NCBI GenBank assembly: GCA_023460315.1
Contig: JAEWQO010000074.1
Location: 1 to 61,563, forward strand
DNA length: 61,563 nt
Reading direction: 5' to 3'
Origin: Actinomycetes bacterium
GTDB taxonomy: Bacteria; Actinomycetota; Coriobacteriia; Coriobacteriales; Eggerthellaceae
A program made the translations under genes and the position numbers. A model generated the notes under the pieces. It searched no databases. It saw only the letters and a list, made by a program, of their open reading frames with translations, and was not told the DNA's origin. Position 1 is the first letter of the stretch. Each line of letters begins with the position of its first letter. Of the stretch, positions 43,901 through 53,823 are shown piece by piece.

Positions 43901-45844
43901 TTAATATTCCAAACCCCGAGCATCTTCTCCCAGCAGACGCTCGAAGATGATGCGCAGGTCCTCGTCATCGAGGTAGCCGCTCTCGAGGCAACCGCGATCG
44001 ATGGCATCGAGCATCGTCTGCTCCTTCTCCTTCAGACGGTCGTAGATCACGGCGTCGAGGGATAGCTCCCTGCCGTCGCGCATGAACTTCTCGCGCATGA
44101 AGTAATAGCGCGTCTTCTGGTCGTCGGGCAGGCCCAGACGATGTATGCGGTCTTTAGACTGCAGCAGGTGCACCAGGTTGTAGCTGTACTCGAAATACAC
44201 CGCATCGTGGCAGACGCTGTGCAGGGAGACCGACTCGGCGAGCGTCTGCGGGTTGGTCACGAGCACCCTGAAGCGTCCCGCACGGAAGTCGTCCAGAATT
44301 TCGCGTCGCTCTTCCTGTGGCGTTGCGCCGTAGATCGCCTCGGCGGGAATCCCCATGGCGGCAAGGTCGCGTCGGAGGTTGCTGATGCTGCGGACGAAGA
44401 TGCACCATACGATGACGGGGCGGCCTTCGGCGACGATACGCTCCACGAGCCGCTCGCACGCCACGAGCTTCGAGCTCGGGCGGCTTCGCTCGATGGCCTC
44501 GTAGAACGTCTGCGAGAAGTCGACGTAGTCGATATCCGAGTAGTCGTCGCCGACCTGGTCGAGCACATACTCGAGGTCGCCTGGGTCCACTGCAGAGCAG
44601 AGCATCTCGGGGTCGCTCTCGAGCTGGAGGGTGCGGATGATCCTCGCTAGCGCGTTGGGACAAGACGCGTACAGGACTCGCAGCAACGTGTCCTCGTCGG
44701 GCGTCGCCTCGACCTCCACGATCTCGTCGGGCTCCGGGCGCGGCACGCCGAGCTCGTCCTTGTTCGTTCGGCAGAAGAACGGTGCCAGACTGTCGTTGAG
44801 GCTTGCCTGGAGGTCCGCATCGGGGGTGCGGAGCTCGCCCGGCTCGTAGCCGAAGAACGTGTCGTAGTCATCGGGGTACAGGATGTGCAGCAGGTTGTAG
44901 ATGTCCTGGTAAGTGTTCGGAATGGGCGTTCCCGTAAGGGCGATCACGAACTTGGCGCCGTCGGCCGCCTCGAGCGCGGCTTCCGCGCGCCTGCCGCCGA
45001 TGGCCTTCACCCGGTGTACCTCGTCGAAGACGAGCAGAGTCTGGTCGGGGATGATGGAATGCAGCTCCCTCACGTAGCCCGAAAGCGACTCGTAGTTGAA
45101 CGTGAACAGGTTGCATGCTCCGCTGTCGAGTGATAGCGCGTTGCGCCTGCGCTCGGTCGACATTGCCGCTATGGCGGGGTCTCCCAGCGAGAAGCAGCGC
45201 AGCGGCAGCTTCTCGCCGAAGGTGGCGGCCCATTCCTTCTCCCAAGACTCGAAGCCGTTCTTGGGGCAAACCACCACGATGCGCCGCGCGAGTCCCAGGT
45301 GGTGCAGATAGGCGAACACGCCGAGCACCGTCGCGGTCTTGCCGGCACCGGGCACCGAGAAGTCAGCCGCGCGTCCAACCGTCGCCATGAAGAAGGCGTC
45401 GAGCATTTGCCGGTCGCGCAGGGGGCGCACCATCGAGGCGTTCACCACGTCGCGGAACTCCCGGAAGCGCGGCCCCAGCTGAGGGTCGTCGGCGATGCCC
45501 TCGGCGGTCTGTGCCTTGATGGCCAATCCCACCTCGGAGCGCTCGCGGATGTAAGTCTCGCCGGCATTCACGAAGGCGCCGAAGCTCGGGTCCACCGCGA
45601 TCTCGACGCCGTGGCCGTCGGCCTCCATGATCGCCTCGAGCATGTCCTGGCACTCGCGCAGGCCCATGCCGCCGTCGAGCAGGATGCGGTCGCGGTCGGT
45701 GCCGTCGACGGCGCTCGCCGGGTAGTACAGCCAGGCGCGCCATGCGGCCGAGGCCATGAACGCGGCGACGTCCTGCCCCTCGATGCGCAGGTACATGCCG
45801 GGGCGCGCCTCGTCGTAGCAGACGACGGCCCTAGGCGCGCTCAT
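43901..45844 (-). CDS. SNF2-like DEAD/DEAH helicase/translocase
   Basis: A 647-aa superfamily 2 ATPase. Motif I is F-S-V-P-G-A-G-K-T-A-T (near residue 165), motif II F-D-E-V-H, motif III T-G-T-P-I-P-N, and motif VI-like Q-S-K-D-R-I-H-R-L-G near the end. These are closest to SNF2 proteins. The first 150 residues are unassigned. Its start overlaps the ParB-like gene by 14 nt. It probably moves on double-stranded DNA within the cargo defence system. Confidence 0.82.
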   Translation of the reverse strand: MSAPRAVVCYDEARPGMYLRIEGQDVAAFMASAAWRAWLYYPASAVDGTDRDRILLDGGMGLRECQDMLEAIMEADGHGVEIAVDPSFGAFVNAGETYIRERSEVGLAIKAQTAEGIADDPQLGPRFREFRDVVNASMVRPLRDRQMLDAFFMATVGRAADFSVPGAGKTATVLGVFAYLHHLGLARRIVVVCPKNGFESWEKEWAATFGEKLPLRCFSLGDPAIAAMSTERRRNALSLDSGACNLFTFNYESLSGYVRELHSIIPDQTLLVFDEVHRVKAIGGRRAEAALEAADGAKFVIALTGTPIPNTYQDIYNLLHILYPDDYDTFFGYEPGELRTPDADLQASLNDSLAPFFCRTNKDELGVPRPEPDEIVEVEATPDEDTLLRVLYASCPNALARIIRTLQLESDPEMLCSAVDPGDLEYVLDQVGDDYSDIDYVDFSQTFYEAIERSRPSSKLVACERLVERIVAEGRPVIVWCIFVRSISNLRRDLAAMGIPAEAIYGATPQEERREILDDFRAGRFRVLVTNPQTLAESVSLHSVCHDAVYFEYSYNLVHLLQSKDRIHRLGLPDDQKTRYYFMREKFMRDGRELSLDAVIYDRLKEKEQTMLDAIDRGCLESGYLDDEDLRIIFERLLGEDARGLEY

Positions 45845-47042
45845 CGATCTCACCGATCAGTTCTTCCACCTTGTCGGCGACGGCCACGAGGTTACGGCGC
45901 ACCTTTTCGAGCTCGTTGGGCCCCAGTACGTCGAGCATCTCGGGAAGGATCTTCTCAAGCTCGGAGAGGCAATCGGCGGATTTCTTGGCAGGCGTGTCCA
46001 TGAGCTTGACTCGGCGCACGGTCTCCCTTGCGCGGTCGCCTGCGCGCTGGAAGCTGTTAACGAGATTGGCATCCGAACGCAGCTCGCTAACCTTCTCGCG
46101 GGTGAGGGCATCCGGCCCCATCTTCTCGAGGAGCTCGGACATGGCCTGCTGCTCGGCGTCCTTGAAGTCGGCCTCCGCATCCGTGCCCGCAACGCTGCCG
46201 AAGTCTCTGACGTATCGGGTGATGTCGCCCTCGGGCTGTACCACCATGTTGGCGAACATAAGCCGTTTGACGAGCTGCTTGTCGCGCCTGTTGTCGTACT
46301 TCTTCAGCACGCGGTTGAACTCGCCCAGGGGGCCGTCGACCTTGAGGGCGCGGGCGAGATGGTACTGCTCGGGGGCCTGGCAGAATTCGAGGAACTCCTC
46401 CATGTACTGGGCGCGGTCGACGAGCTTTTTGACCTCGGCCTCTGTCATGCCCGTCGCGTTGCCGTACTCCGCGGGGGTGATGAGGTGGTTCTTCACCACG
46501 TCGCGGTATACGCCGACGAGGCGGTCGACGGGGTCGTACGCCACCTTCTCCTCTTCGCCGATCTGGATGGCGAGCTCGAGCAGCTTGATGCGCTTGGGGT
46601 CGCTGCCTGTGGCGTCGTCGAGGATGGCGGCCTCGAACCAGCCCGCCTCGTTGTTCGCCCGCGCAAGTCGGCGGACGCAGGTCAGGCGCCGGTTGCCGTC
46701 GATGACGCGCCCGTCGTTGAGCACGATGCCCGGCCTAAGCTGACCGCGAAGGGTGATACTCTTCTCGGTCTTCCTGAGCGCGCCGGGGTTGCTCTCGACG
46801 ATGAAGTCCTCGATAACGCCGTTGTATTCGTCGCGGCCGAGGGCGAGCAGGTCCGCGTCCTGCGCGGAGTTGTACTCGCTCACCCAAGTGGCGATGCGGT
46901 CGTTCTGATCGTTGTAGAACAGAAGGTCGCACTTGATGCGGTAGATGTCGAAGTCGCGCGTCACGTTGTCGATGGAGTGCTTCTCCTTGCGACCCGTCGG
47001 CAGGACGTTGCCGGTCGCGATCCCTTCCTCAAGCAAGCTCAT
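45831..47042 (-). CDS. ParB/Srx-fold protein
   Basis: A 403-aa protein. G-Q-L-R-P-G-I-V-L-N-D-G-R-V-I-D-G-N-R-R-L-T-C (residues about 98-120) is a ParB-like catalytic/nucleotide-binding segment. A helical DNA-binding-like middle (T-G-M-T-E-A-E-V-K-K-L) and a coiled C terminus follow. AAGGAGG precedes the ATG. Unlike the partition ParB at 56357 it has no ParA next to it; such proteins occur in defence systems with helicases. It overlaps the SNF2 gene. Confidence 0.75.
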   Translation of the reverse strand: MSLLEEGIATGNVLPTGRKEKHSIDNVTRDFDIYRIKCDLLFYNDQNDRIATWVSEYNSAQDADLLALGRDEYNGVIEDFIVESNPGALRKTEKSITLRGQLRPGIVLNDGRVIDGNRRLTCVRRLARANNEAGWFEAAILDDATGSDPKRIKLLELAIQIGEEEKVAYDPVDRLVGVYRDVVKNHLITPAEYGNATGMTEAEVKKLVDRAQYMEEFLEFCQAPEQYHLARALKVDGPLGEFNRVLKKYDNRRDKQLVKRLMFANMVVQPEGDITRYVRDFGSVAGTDAEADFKDAEQQAMSELLEKMGPDALTREKVSELRSDANLVNSFQRAGDRARETVRRVKLMDTPAKKSADCLSELEKILPEMLDVLGPNELEKVRRNLVAVADKVEELIGEIDERA

Positions 47043-47100
47043 TTCGTGCCTCCTTCTTCCATGCCTCCATGGATGAGTAGTATGCGTCCCCGATGTCGTC

Positions 47101-48342
47101 CTAGTAGACGTCGGAGTTGTATATGGTCGTTGTCAGGAGCGGCATGGGACACGTGATGCCCAAATCGCTCGCTAGCAGCCTTGGCAGATCGTCGCGCTCG
47201 ATCCCCTCGTTCTGGGCGACGATCCACTCGATGAGGTCGACAGCGGAAAGCCGCCCCTCGCCGCCGGCGACGAACACCTTTGTTCCGGCGAGCGTGCAGC
47301 TGCGCAGGAGACCTCCCGCGTCGAGCAGGCCCTCGTAGAAGTCGTCGGGCATGTCCAGCCCGTACAGCGGATGCGAGGCGGCGCCGCCCGCGCGCAGGCT
47401 TGCCACGGTGAAGGGTTCGCCTTCGGGTGCGTTTGCGCTCACTGAGGAGGCGTACGACTCAATGTCGGCCATTCGCGCGCCCAGCACGTCGTGCAGCCGC
47501 GTGAACGAGATGTAGCTGTCGCCCTCGTAGAGAAGCACGCGGTGGTCCGAAAGCGCCTGGCGCAGCACGTGGCGGAAGGCGGGATGCTGCCACACGGCGT
47601 TCTCGAAGCCGGCGTCGCCTTTCGCGAAGGACGGATGCTCGGCCAATAGCCGCGTGAAGTGGTCGTTCGGGGTGTTCCCTTCTCGGAAGAGCAGGCCGCG
47701 GTCCTCGTAGTAGCCTGCACCATCGATGCCGTGGTCAAGCGCTTCGAGCGGATCGTCGGGAAACTCGAAGGCGAAGCGCCGACGCACGAGACCTTCGTCG
47801 CAGATGCGGCCGGCAAGCTCCCGAGTAAGGAAGCCCTCGAGGGTGGGCGCCTCGCGCTCGGTGTTGTGCGCTACGGGCACATCCGCACGGGGGGTCGCAT
47901 CGTTGGTTGATTGCTCGGCGGTCTCGACGCCTAACCACTCCGAGACACTGACGTCCACGGGCTCGGCGAACAGGTCGAGCCATATCGCGGCGATGCCTGC
48001 GCTGAAGCCGTATTCTAGCTCGTAGGCTTTCGCGGCGACGTTTCTGGGCTCGTCCGCATGGCGCTCGGCGAAGGCGCGCACCTGACGGCGGCGGTCGACC
48101 TTGCCGAACCCGACGGAGAGGTGGTCGCCCAGGGTGACGCCCTCGTCTGCGTTCCAAAAGACCTGCTTCAGCTCGTCATAGAGCGCGGCGGGCGTGGTAA
48201 TCCCCGCGCGCCTCAGCTCGTTGCGCGAGGTGCGGAAGACCAGGCGGGCGCACAGCTCGGCGCCGTCCCGCCGCACGGCATCAGCTGCCGCGCGCGTCGC
48301 CTCCGCACGTCCGCCCTGCCGGCTGTCGACTACGTCTACCAC
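47101..48342 (-). CDS. Unknown protein of the cargo operon, probable premature stop
   Basis: A 413-aa protein I cannot assign; no nuclease, ATPase or methylase motif stands out. The start is GTG, 3 nt after the helicase gene. The TAG stop at 47101-47103 is followed in frame by 23 protein-like codons (D-D-I-G-D-A-Y-Y-S-S-M-E-A-W-K-K-E-A-R-N) up to a TGA at 47029-47031, which would overlap the next gene by 14 nt, like the other junctions of this operon. A TGG-to-TAG change is therefore likely. Confidence 0.6.
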   Translation of the reverse strand: MVDVVDSRQGGRAEATRAAADAVRRDGAELCARLVFRTSRNELRRAGITTPAALYDELKQVFWNADEGVTLGDHLSVGFGKVDRRRQVRAFAERHADEPRNVAAKAYELEYGFSAGIAAIWLDLFAEPVDVSVSEWLGVETAEQSTNDATPRADVPVAHNTEREAPTLEGFLTRELAGRICDEGLVRRRFAFEFPDDPLEALDHGIDGAGYYEDRGLLFREGNTPNDHFTRLLAEHPSFAKGDAGFENAVWQHPAFRHVLRQALSDHRVLLYEGDSYISFTRLHDVLGARMADIESYASSVSANAPEGEPFTVASLRAGGAASHPLYGLDMPDDFYEGLLDAGGLLRSCTLAGTKVFVAGGEGRLSAVDLIEWIVAQNEGIERDDLPRLLASDLGITCPMPLLTTTIYNSDVY

Positions 48343-48345
48343 GCG

Positions 48346-51300
48346 CTACGCCTCGCCCAGCTTGGGCCCGAAGACGCGCTCGACGTAGGCGTCCAGCGTG
48401 CCCTCCTTGGCAAGCTCCGCGGAGTCCGCGAGCTCGAAGTTCGAGTCGCATCCCTGGCCGACCTCGTCGTGGAAGCCCAGGATGAAGTGCGTGGCGATCT
48501 CATAGATGATCTTGGTGGGCGCGATGCCGAACACCTGGTGTTCCAGGATGTGGTCCAGCCGCTCGCGGTCATCTGGGAAAACGGCCTTCATGCCCTCGCT
48601 TCGGTACAGGCGCTTGATGATTTCGGTGATGTAGAGGCCCGACTTCATGTACAGGTCGGCGAAGGTGTGGCTCGGGCCGTCGAAGCAGCCCGGGTTCTCC
48701 TTCTCGAAGAGGTCCACCATCTCGACCACAACGCTGCGCGGCGTGAAGATCTGGTTGGTCTTCTGGGGTGGCACGTAGTCGAAGATGTCCTCCGTCTGGG
48801 ACTCGTCGAAGTAGTTAGCCAGGCGCTCACGCAGCTTGATGAACTCGCTCACGGAGTCGTTGAACACCACCTCGTCGAAGAGGTGCCCGACGAAGTGCTT
48901 AACCTCGCCGGTCTCGCCATCGGTGTAGTCGCCGCCGTCGCGCAGGAAGCGGAACTCGTCCACGGTGATGCTCGTGACGTCCAGGAAAACGTCGGCGGGG
49001 ATCACGGTGTCGAAGTTCGCGAGCGTCGTACCCTCCTCGCCATAAGCCATGAGGAATGACGGGATGGTGCGCGAGAAGCCGCGCAGATGGGCACGCACCC
49101 CGTCCTCGATGCCCTGCTTCTCGTCTTCCTTCTTAGCCGTCTCCACCTCGCGCACCACCGTCTCGCCAGCGCTCTGCACGAGCTCCTCGCGGGAGTCCTC
49201 GAGCTTCTGGGCGAGCGCCTGGAACGCCTCGGCCTTCTGCTTGTCATGCCGCTGGTTCACTTCGGCGCGCTCGGCCGCGCTGCTTGCCGCCTTGAGCTCA
49301 TCCTTGCGGGACTGCTCGATGCGGCGCGCCTGGATCTGGTAGTCGCCAACCTGGCGGTTGAGCTGGATGTCGGCGTCCGCCTGGACCTTGCGCTCGATCT
49401 GCTGCTGCTGGCGCGGCTTGAGCTCGCTGCCGTAGCTCTTCTTGGCGGCCTGCACCAAAGGAGCGGTCACGCTTTGCTTGAAGGCCTCCTTGAGGTTGTC
49501 GAGCATCGCCCGATCGTCGTCATCGGCCTCGTGCGCCTTTGCGATGTCGTCCACGTGGCCTGAGAATTCGACGGTGATGTCGCCGTAGACCTTCGGCCCG
49601 AAGATGTCCGCCGCCTTGCCTACGACCTGCTCGTCGGGAATCTCCACCTCGCCCTCGTCGTTGATGGAGAGCTCGTTGGCTGTGCCCTCGTCGATCTCGA
49701 CCTTGTTCTTCTCGGCGTTCTGCGCCTTGCCCTGCTCGTAGGGATCGAAGCGCTGGATGATCTCCACGACCTCTGCCGGCGCGCGGAAGACGCTCGCGAT
49801 GTTCTGGAACAGGAAGTTGCTCATGAAGCCGCGCTTGACCACCTCGCGGGCGTGGATGCGTCTCGGCACGCTAAGCACCTGCTCGGCGTTGAGCTCGACC
49901 ATCTGCCCCTCATCGTCCTCGCCGTAGACGGGGAAGAAGTTCAGCAGCTGTCGGATATGGCGCTCGCGCGTCTCCACGTCGCCGCCGCCGCGCGCGGTCT
50001 CGCCGTACAGGTCGTTGGCGAACTGCTCGAAGATGGTGAGCGTGCGCGCAGGATCGAAGTCGAAGACGTAGGCGTTCTCCTTGCGCGCGTAGTTGCCGCC
50101 GCCTAGGTCGAACAGGCACGGGTTCTGGCTGCGGAATGCCGCCTGCATGTACAGCGCGGGGCTCGCCATGTTCGAGAGCATGAGCACGGCGGTCCACTCG
50201 GGAACGGTCACGCCCGTGGTGAGCTGACCGACCGAAAGGGTGATGGTCTTGTCGTGGTCCTTAATCGCGCGGCGCACCTTGTCGAGCGACTTCTCGTTCT
50301 CGTCGTCGGCATCGATCTTGCCGTCGCCAGCGGCGAGCACCACCTCATAGTCCTTGAAGACGGAATGCGCCTTCAGCTTCTTGGCGAGGGCGCGGGCGGA
50401 GTCGACGCGATTGAGCATCCAGAACGTGTGGCGCAGCTCGTCGCGCAGTTCGGGCGTCGAGAACGGGAACTTCTCCTGCGTGGTGAGCGCGTTGAGGAAC
50501 TTGTCCACGTCGGCGTCGTGCACGAAGCCGCCGTTCTGCTTGGTAGAGAAGAACTCGTTGAGGTCGAATGCGAACTCGGTCTGCTCGCCGTCAATTTCCA
50601 TGCCGCCGCGGGCCTCCTGCTCGACGATGTCGCTCATCTGGTAGGTCAGCAGGTTGAGCTTGGGGAGGTTGGCGTAGGGGTTCGGCTGCTCGGAGTCGGC
50701 CGGCCAGTCGCGCTTGGCCTGCTGCTCGTCGGCGTAGGTCCAGTTGTAGATGGCGTCGTCGGCGAACTTCTCGTTGGCGATGGCCTTGAAAGGCGTGCCG
50801 GAGAGGTGCAGCGTGAAGCGGCGCTTGATGTGGTCGAACGCCACATCGGTCTTGAAGGTGTCCACGCCCTCGTGCGCCTCGTCGATGATGAGCACGTCCC
50901 AGGTGAGGTCGGCCACCTCGTCGAGCTTCTGGTACACGCCGCCGAATCGGATAGAGCCCTTGAGGTCCTGAAGGCTCACGAACTCAATGAACCCCTTGGG
51001 GCTCTCCGGGTCGTTGCGAATGGCGCGCAGGTACTCCTCGCGGCTGAGACAGTAAGGCTTGCCGGCCAAGGCGTCCACGCCGCTAATGAAGCGGTAGCCG
51101 CCCTCAACCCCAACGAACTTCACGTAGTCGTCGTACCAGGAGTTAGCGATGGCGGGGCGATTGGTAACGATGAGCACCTTCTGTGCGCCGATACTGCGGC
51201 ACAGGTCGTAGGCGGTGAGCGTCTTGCCAAAGCGCGGCTTGGCGTTCCACAGGAACTCGCCGCCGTGTGCACCGTCCTCATCCCAGTGGGCGCGAGCAAA

Positions 51301-51729
51301 GGCACCAGTTTGCTCCACGGCGCACTGCTGCTCGGCGCGCAGGGTGTAGGAGGCGGCGCCGGGTGCGTCCAGCACGCCGTCGGTGTCGCGGAACCGGTAA
51401 AACTGCTGGTGTGACTCCTCGCCGCTGATCTTGAACCATTCCTTCTTGGGTTCGCGTTCGACGCCCTGCTTCTCGAGGTAGGCGTGGAAATCGGTGTCGT
51501 GGAAGGTGCCCGCGCGGTGTTCCCACGTGGCGTTGCCGCTCCACTCAAGGTGCCACTGCACGTCGGCGGTGTGCGTCTGCTGCTTGATGCGCTCGCGCAC
51601 GTCCTGCTCGGTGTAGCCGATCTTGGTCCAGCCGTTGTGGCGGGCAATTTCGGGCGTGGTGTAGGCGTAGATCTGCGGCACCGCGGGAGCGGTGGTCTCG
51701 ATGATCTGGAAGATATCGATGCTCGCCAT
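48346..51729 (-). CDS. T5orf172/GIY-YIG-like, helicase and methyltransferase-like fusion
   Basis: A 1127-aa restriction-type protein. Residues 15-110 look like a T5orf172 (GIY-YIG-like) domain: I-Y-A-Y-T, K-I-G-Y-T, R-E-R-I. Then comes a DEAD/DEAH helicase: K-P-R-F-G-K-T (motif I), I-I-D-E-A-H (motif II), L-S-G-T-P-F. A coiled-coil (about 790-870) leads to a C-terminal part resembling an N6-adenine methyltransferase start (Q-I-F-T-P, A-D-L-Y-M-K-S-G) with a degenerate motif I. It directly follows the methyltransferase gene (2-nt gap). Together they form a type II/III-like restriction-modification pair. Confidence 0.8.
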   Translation of the reverse strand: MASIDIFQIIETTAPAVPQIYAYTTPEIARHNGWTKIGYTEQDVRERIKQQTHTADVQWHLEWSGNATWEHRAGTFHDTDFHAYLEKQGVEREPKKEWFKISGEESHQQFYRFRDTDGVLDAPGAASYTLRAEQQCAVEQTGAFARAHWDEDGAHGGEFLWNAKPRFGKTLTAYDLCRSIGAQKVLIVTNRPAIANSWYDDYVKFVGVEGGYRFISGVDALAGKPYCLSREEYLRAIRNDPESPKGFIEFVSLQDLKGSIRFGGVYQKLDEVADLTWDVLIIDEAHEGVDTFKTDVAFDHIKRRFTLHLSGTPFKAIANEKFADDAIYNWTYADEQQAKRDWPADSEQPNPYANLPKLNLLTYQMSDIVEQEARGGMEIDGEQTEFAFDLNEFFSTKQNGGFVHDADVDKFLNALTTQEKFPFSTPELRDELRHTFWMLNRVDSARALAKKLKAHSVFKDYEVVLAAGDGKIDADDENEKSLDKVRRAIKDHDKTITLSVGQLTTGVTVPEWTAVLMLSNMASPALYMQAAFRSQNPCLFDLGGGNYARKENAYVFDFDPARTLTIFEQFANDLYGETARGGGDVETRERHIRQLLNFFPVYGEDDEGQMVELNAEQVLSVPRRIHAREVVKRGFMSNFLFQNIASVFRAPAEVVEIIQRFDPYEQGKAQNAEKNKVEIDEGTANELSINDEGEVEIPDEQVVGKAADIFGPKVYGDITVEFSGHVDDIAKAHEADDDDRAMLDNLKEAFKQSVTAPLVQAAKKSYGSELKPRQQQQIERKVQADADIQLNRQVGDYQIQARRIEQSRKDELKAASSAAERAEVNQRHDKQKAEAFQALAQKLEDSREELVQSAGETVVREVETAKKEDEKQGIEDGVRAHLRGFSRTIPSFLMAYGEEGTTLANFDTVIPADVFLDVTSITVDEFRFLRDGGDYTDGETGEVKHFVGHLFDEVVFNDSVSEFIKLRERLANYFDESQTEDIFDYVPPQKTNQIFTPRSVVVEMVDLFEKENPGCFDGPSHTFADLYMKSGLYITEIIKRLYRSEGMKAVFPDDRERLDHILEHQVFGIAPTKIIYEIATHFILGFHDEVGQGCDSNFELADSAELAKEGTLDAYVERVFGPKLGEA

Positions 51730-51731
51730 GG

Positions 51732-53820
51732 CTAGTTCATCTCCTTCACATGGGATTCGATAAAGGAGATCTCATCTTCGTCTAGGCCGTACTTCGCATA
51801 GAGCTGCTTATCGACATCAGCAACAGGCTGAGACCAGTCAATGTCAGAATCAGAGGTAAAGTTCTGAAGAGGAACGTAGGCCCACCTCTCAGGCGTATTA
51901 TGCTGCGTTATTTTTAAAATGCCTAGCAATGTACGAGCGAACTTGGTCTTGATGTACTTCATTATGGCCTTGGCGTCATCAATTTCGTCACATGCGCCAA
52001 TGCCCATGAATGATTGCGTGTACCCGATAAGGGGCTCCCCAATAAGGGGGGGTAGATAATACTTCTCCGATGGCTCCTGAGCCGTTCGCCATTGGCAAAA
52101 TGACCTTGAATTTCGTTAGGTTTCCATTGTCCTCAACGTATTTTCTTTGTATCCACCTATATCTGCGTTTGTTGCCGGTTAGAAGGCCAACGATTTGTAT
52201 GGAGTCATCACTTTGCTTTTCGTCGCTGAAGCAATTTAATTTATTAAAGGAGCTGGTCACAATTCGACGCTCTTTCCCGTTGCTGCTAATCGAATCGCGT
52301 GCTTCGGGAAAATCCTCATACAATGCAGCAAGATTGAAACGATTCTGAAGGTACATGACATCAGAGAGTAGTCCTTGTTTTGCAAGCCATGGTGAAACCT
52401 TCATTTGAATGGATCGCAGTTCGTTGTAAGGCGAAAAGACGCCAATTGGCCCAAGTACCTTACCGCCTTCCCAATACGTAACTGCAACTCCGCCCTTAAT
52501 GTCAGTGTTCGGGAATACCGTGTCGCTCTTTTGCTGATAGTTGACAACCTTCAGATGTGGGTCGTCGAGCATCTTGCGATTCCAATCCTTAGGGGTTTTC
52601 CCCGCATTAAAGAGGAAGCGCGCCGGCGTAATAAGTTCGGTTCGCTCGGAAACCTTGTACGCCTCATCAATGAAATAGTTGTATATCGGCTTGTCACTCG
52701 TACCTTCAACCGTTTCCTGATAGGGCGGGTTTCCGATTACGGCATAAAATTTCTTCCCCATAGCTACTGCCTTGCCTTTCAATGTGGCGAATTCGAAGGG
52801 TTCGCCGTTTTGCCAGTCGTATATCACGCAGAGAGGAACCGTTTCCTTCGGCTCCTCTTCCTTGGTCTCTTCGGTTATCTCGTCGGGGAATACGTCATCG
52901 AACAGGTCGAAAAGCGACGGTTGTATCGGTTCCGGCTCGGGCTCTTCGAACGTTCCCAGAGTCGACTCCACCTCGGCGCCCATCTTGTTGGTGGGCACGG
53001 CGTCGGTGAAGCCGTTCATCTGCCAGAAGTTCCAGGAAACGATCCATGCCGCCTGCTCCAGCTCGTCCTGCTCGGGGTCCGACCCCCAGCGGTCGCGGAG
53101 ATGTTCGGCGAACGTCTCGAGCATGTTGATGCGGGCGATGAGCAGGTTGTCGCCCTGGTACTCGAATCCGTACGTCGCATGCAGTGCGTCGAGGGCTCGA
53201 CGCACCCATTCCTTGCGCGTCTTGGTCTTCTCAGTCACGACGCGCAGTTTGCGGTCCAGGAAGCCCACGCGCTCGCCTACGGGCAGCTCGTCACCCGTCA
53301 CGGTGTCGTAGCGCGAGCACACGAACGGCGCCTCGCCGCACGTGATCTCAAGCCGCGGCGCCTCCACGTAGGCATGCCAGCCACGCCCCTTCGACTTGGG
53401 GAACGCTACCGGCTCCGCCGTGGCCGTCCACGTCTTGGTGCCATCATCCGCAACAGCCTCGGTGTTGAAGGCGTCGCGTCGGCCGAACCACGCCTCGTCC
53501 AGGTCGTTGTTCATCTGGTTGCACAGCCAGGACGGAGTGAACACCTCGGCGCGGCTCTTGGTGCGCTGGGATTGCTTCTCCTGCTCCTTGGCGATGCGCG
53601 GCTTGACGACGCCGGAGTTCATGCCCGTGATCTTCTCGACGGTTATCTCGTCGTCGCCCATATAGCCGTCGCCCAGGGCCTCGTACTCGTTGTCGGCCCA
53701 TATGATGTTGCGCCCCGTCGTGCGGTCGCACAGCAACGTCTTGAGAATGAAGGTTGGGTATCGGCGGTCGAAGGACTCTATGAAGCCCTCGACCGAGATG
53801 TCATGGGTTGGCTCGGTCAC
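51732..53820 (-). pseudogene. Eco57I-type adenine methyltransferase, frameshifted at a C7 tract
   Basis: Adenine-specific DNA methyltransferase. The first part (to 51988, 610 codons) has A-E-V-F-T-P (92-96), I-T-C-G-E-A-P-F (motif I, about 159) and the catalytic N-P-P-Y at 364-367. It stops early with an unrelated tail. Removing one C from the seven-C run (52046-52052) joins it to the open frame ending at 51732, giving 695 aa and a continuous C terminus (K-Y-I-K-T-K-F-A-R ... W-A-Y-V-P-L-Q-N-F). The C-terminal kilobase is visibly AT-richer than the rest. It may be a phase-variable gene in the off state, a mutation or a sequencing error. Confidence 0.8.
52046..52052 (-). repeat. Seven-base homopolymer at the methyltransferase frameshift
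   Basis: G7 on the plus strand, C7 in the coding strand. Six Cs restore the full-length frame. Runs like this change length by slipped-strand mispairing. Confidence 0.85.
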
Positions 53821-53823
53821 GGG

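Noticed and set aside
47029..47103. Pyrrolysine or programmed amber read-through
   Set aside because: No supporting genes or context; a simple TGG-to-TAG change is more likely.
51732..52007. Separate 91-aa gene
   Set aside because: It is the C terminus of the methyltransferase after the C7 frameshift and has no ribosome-binding site at its ATG.
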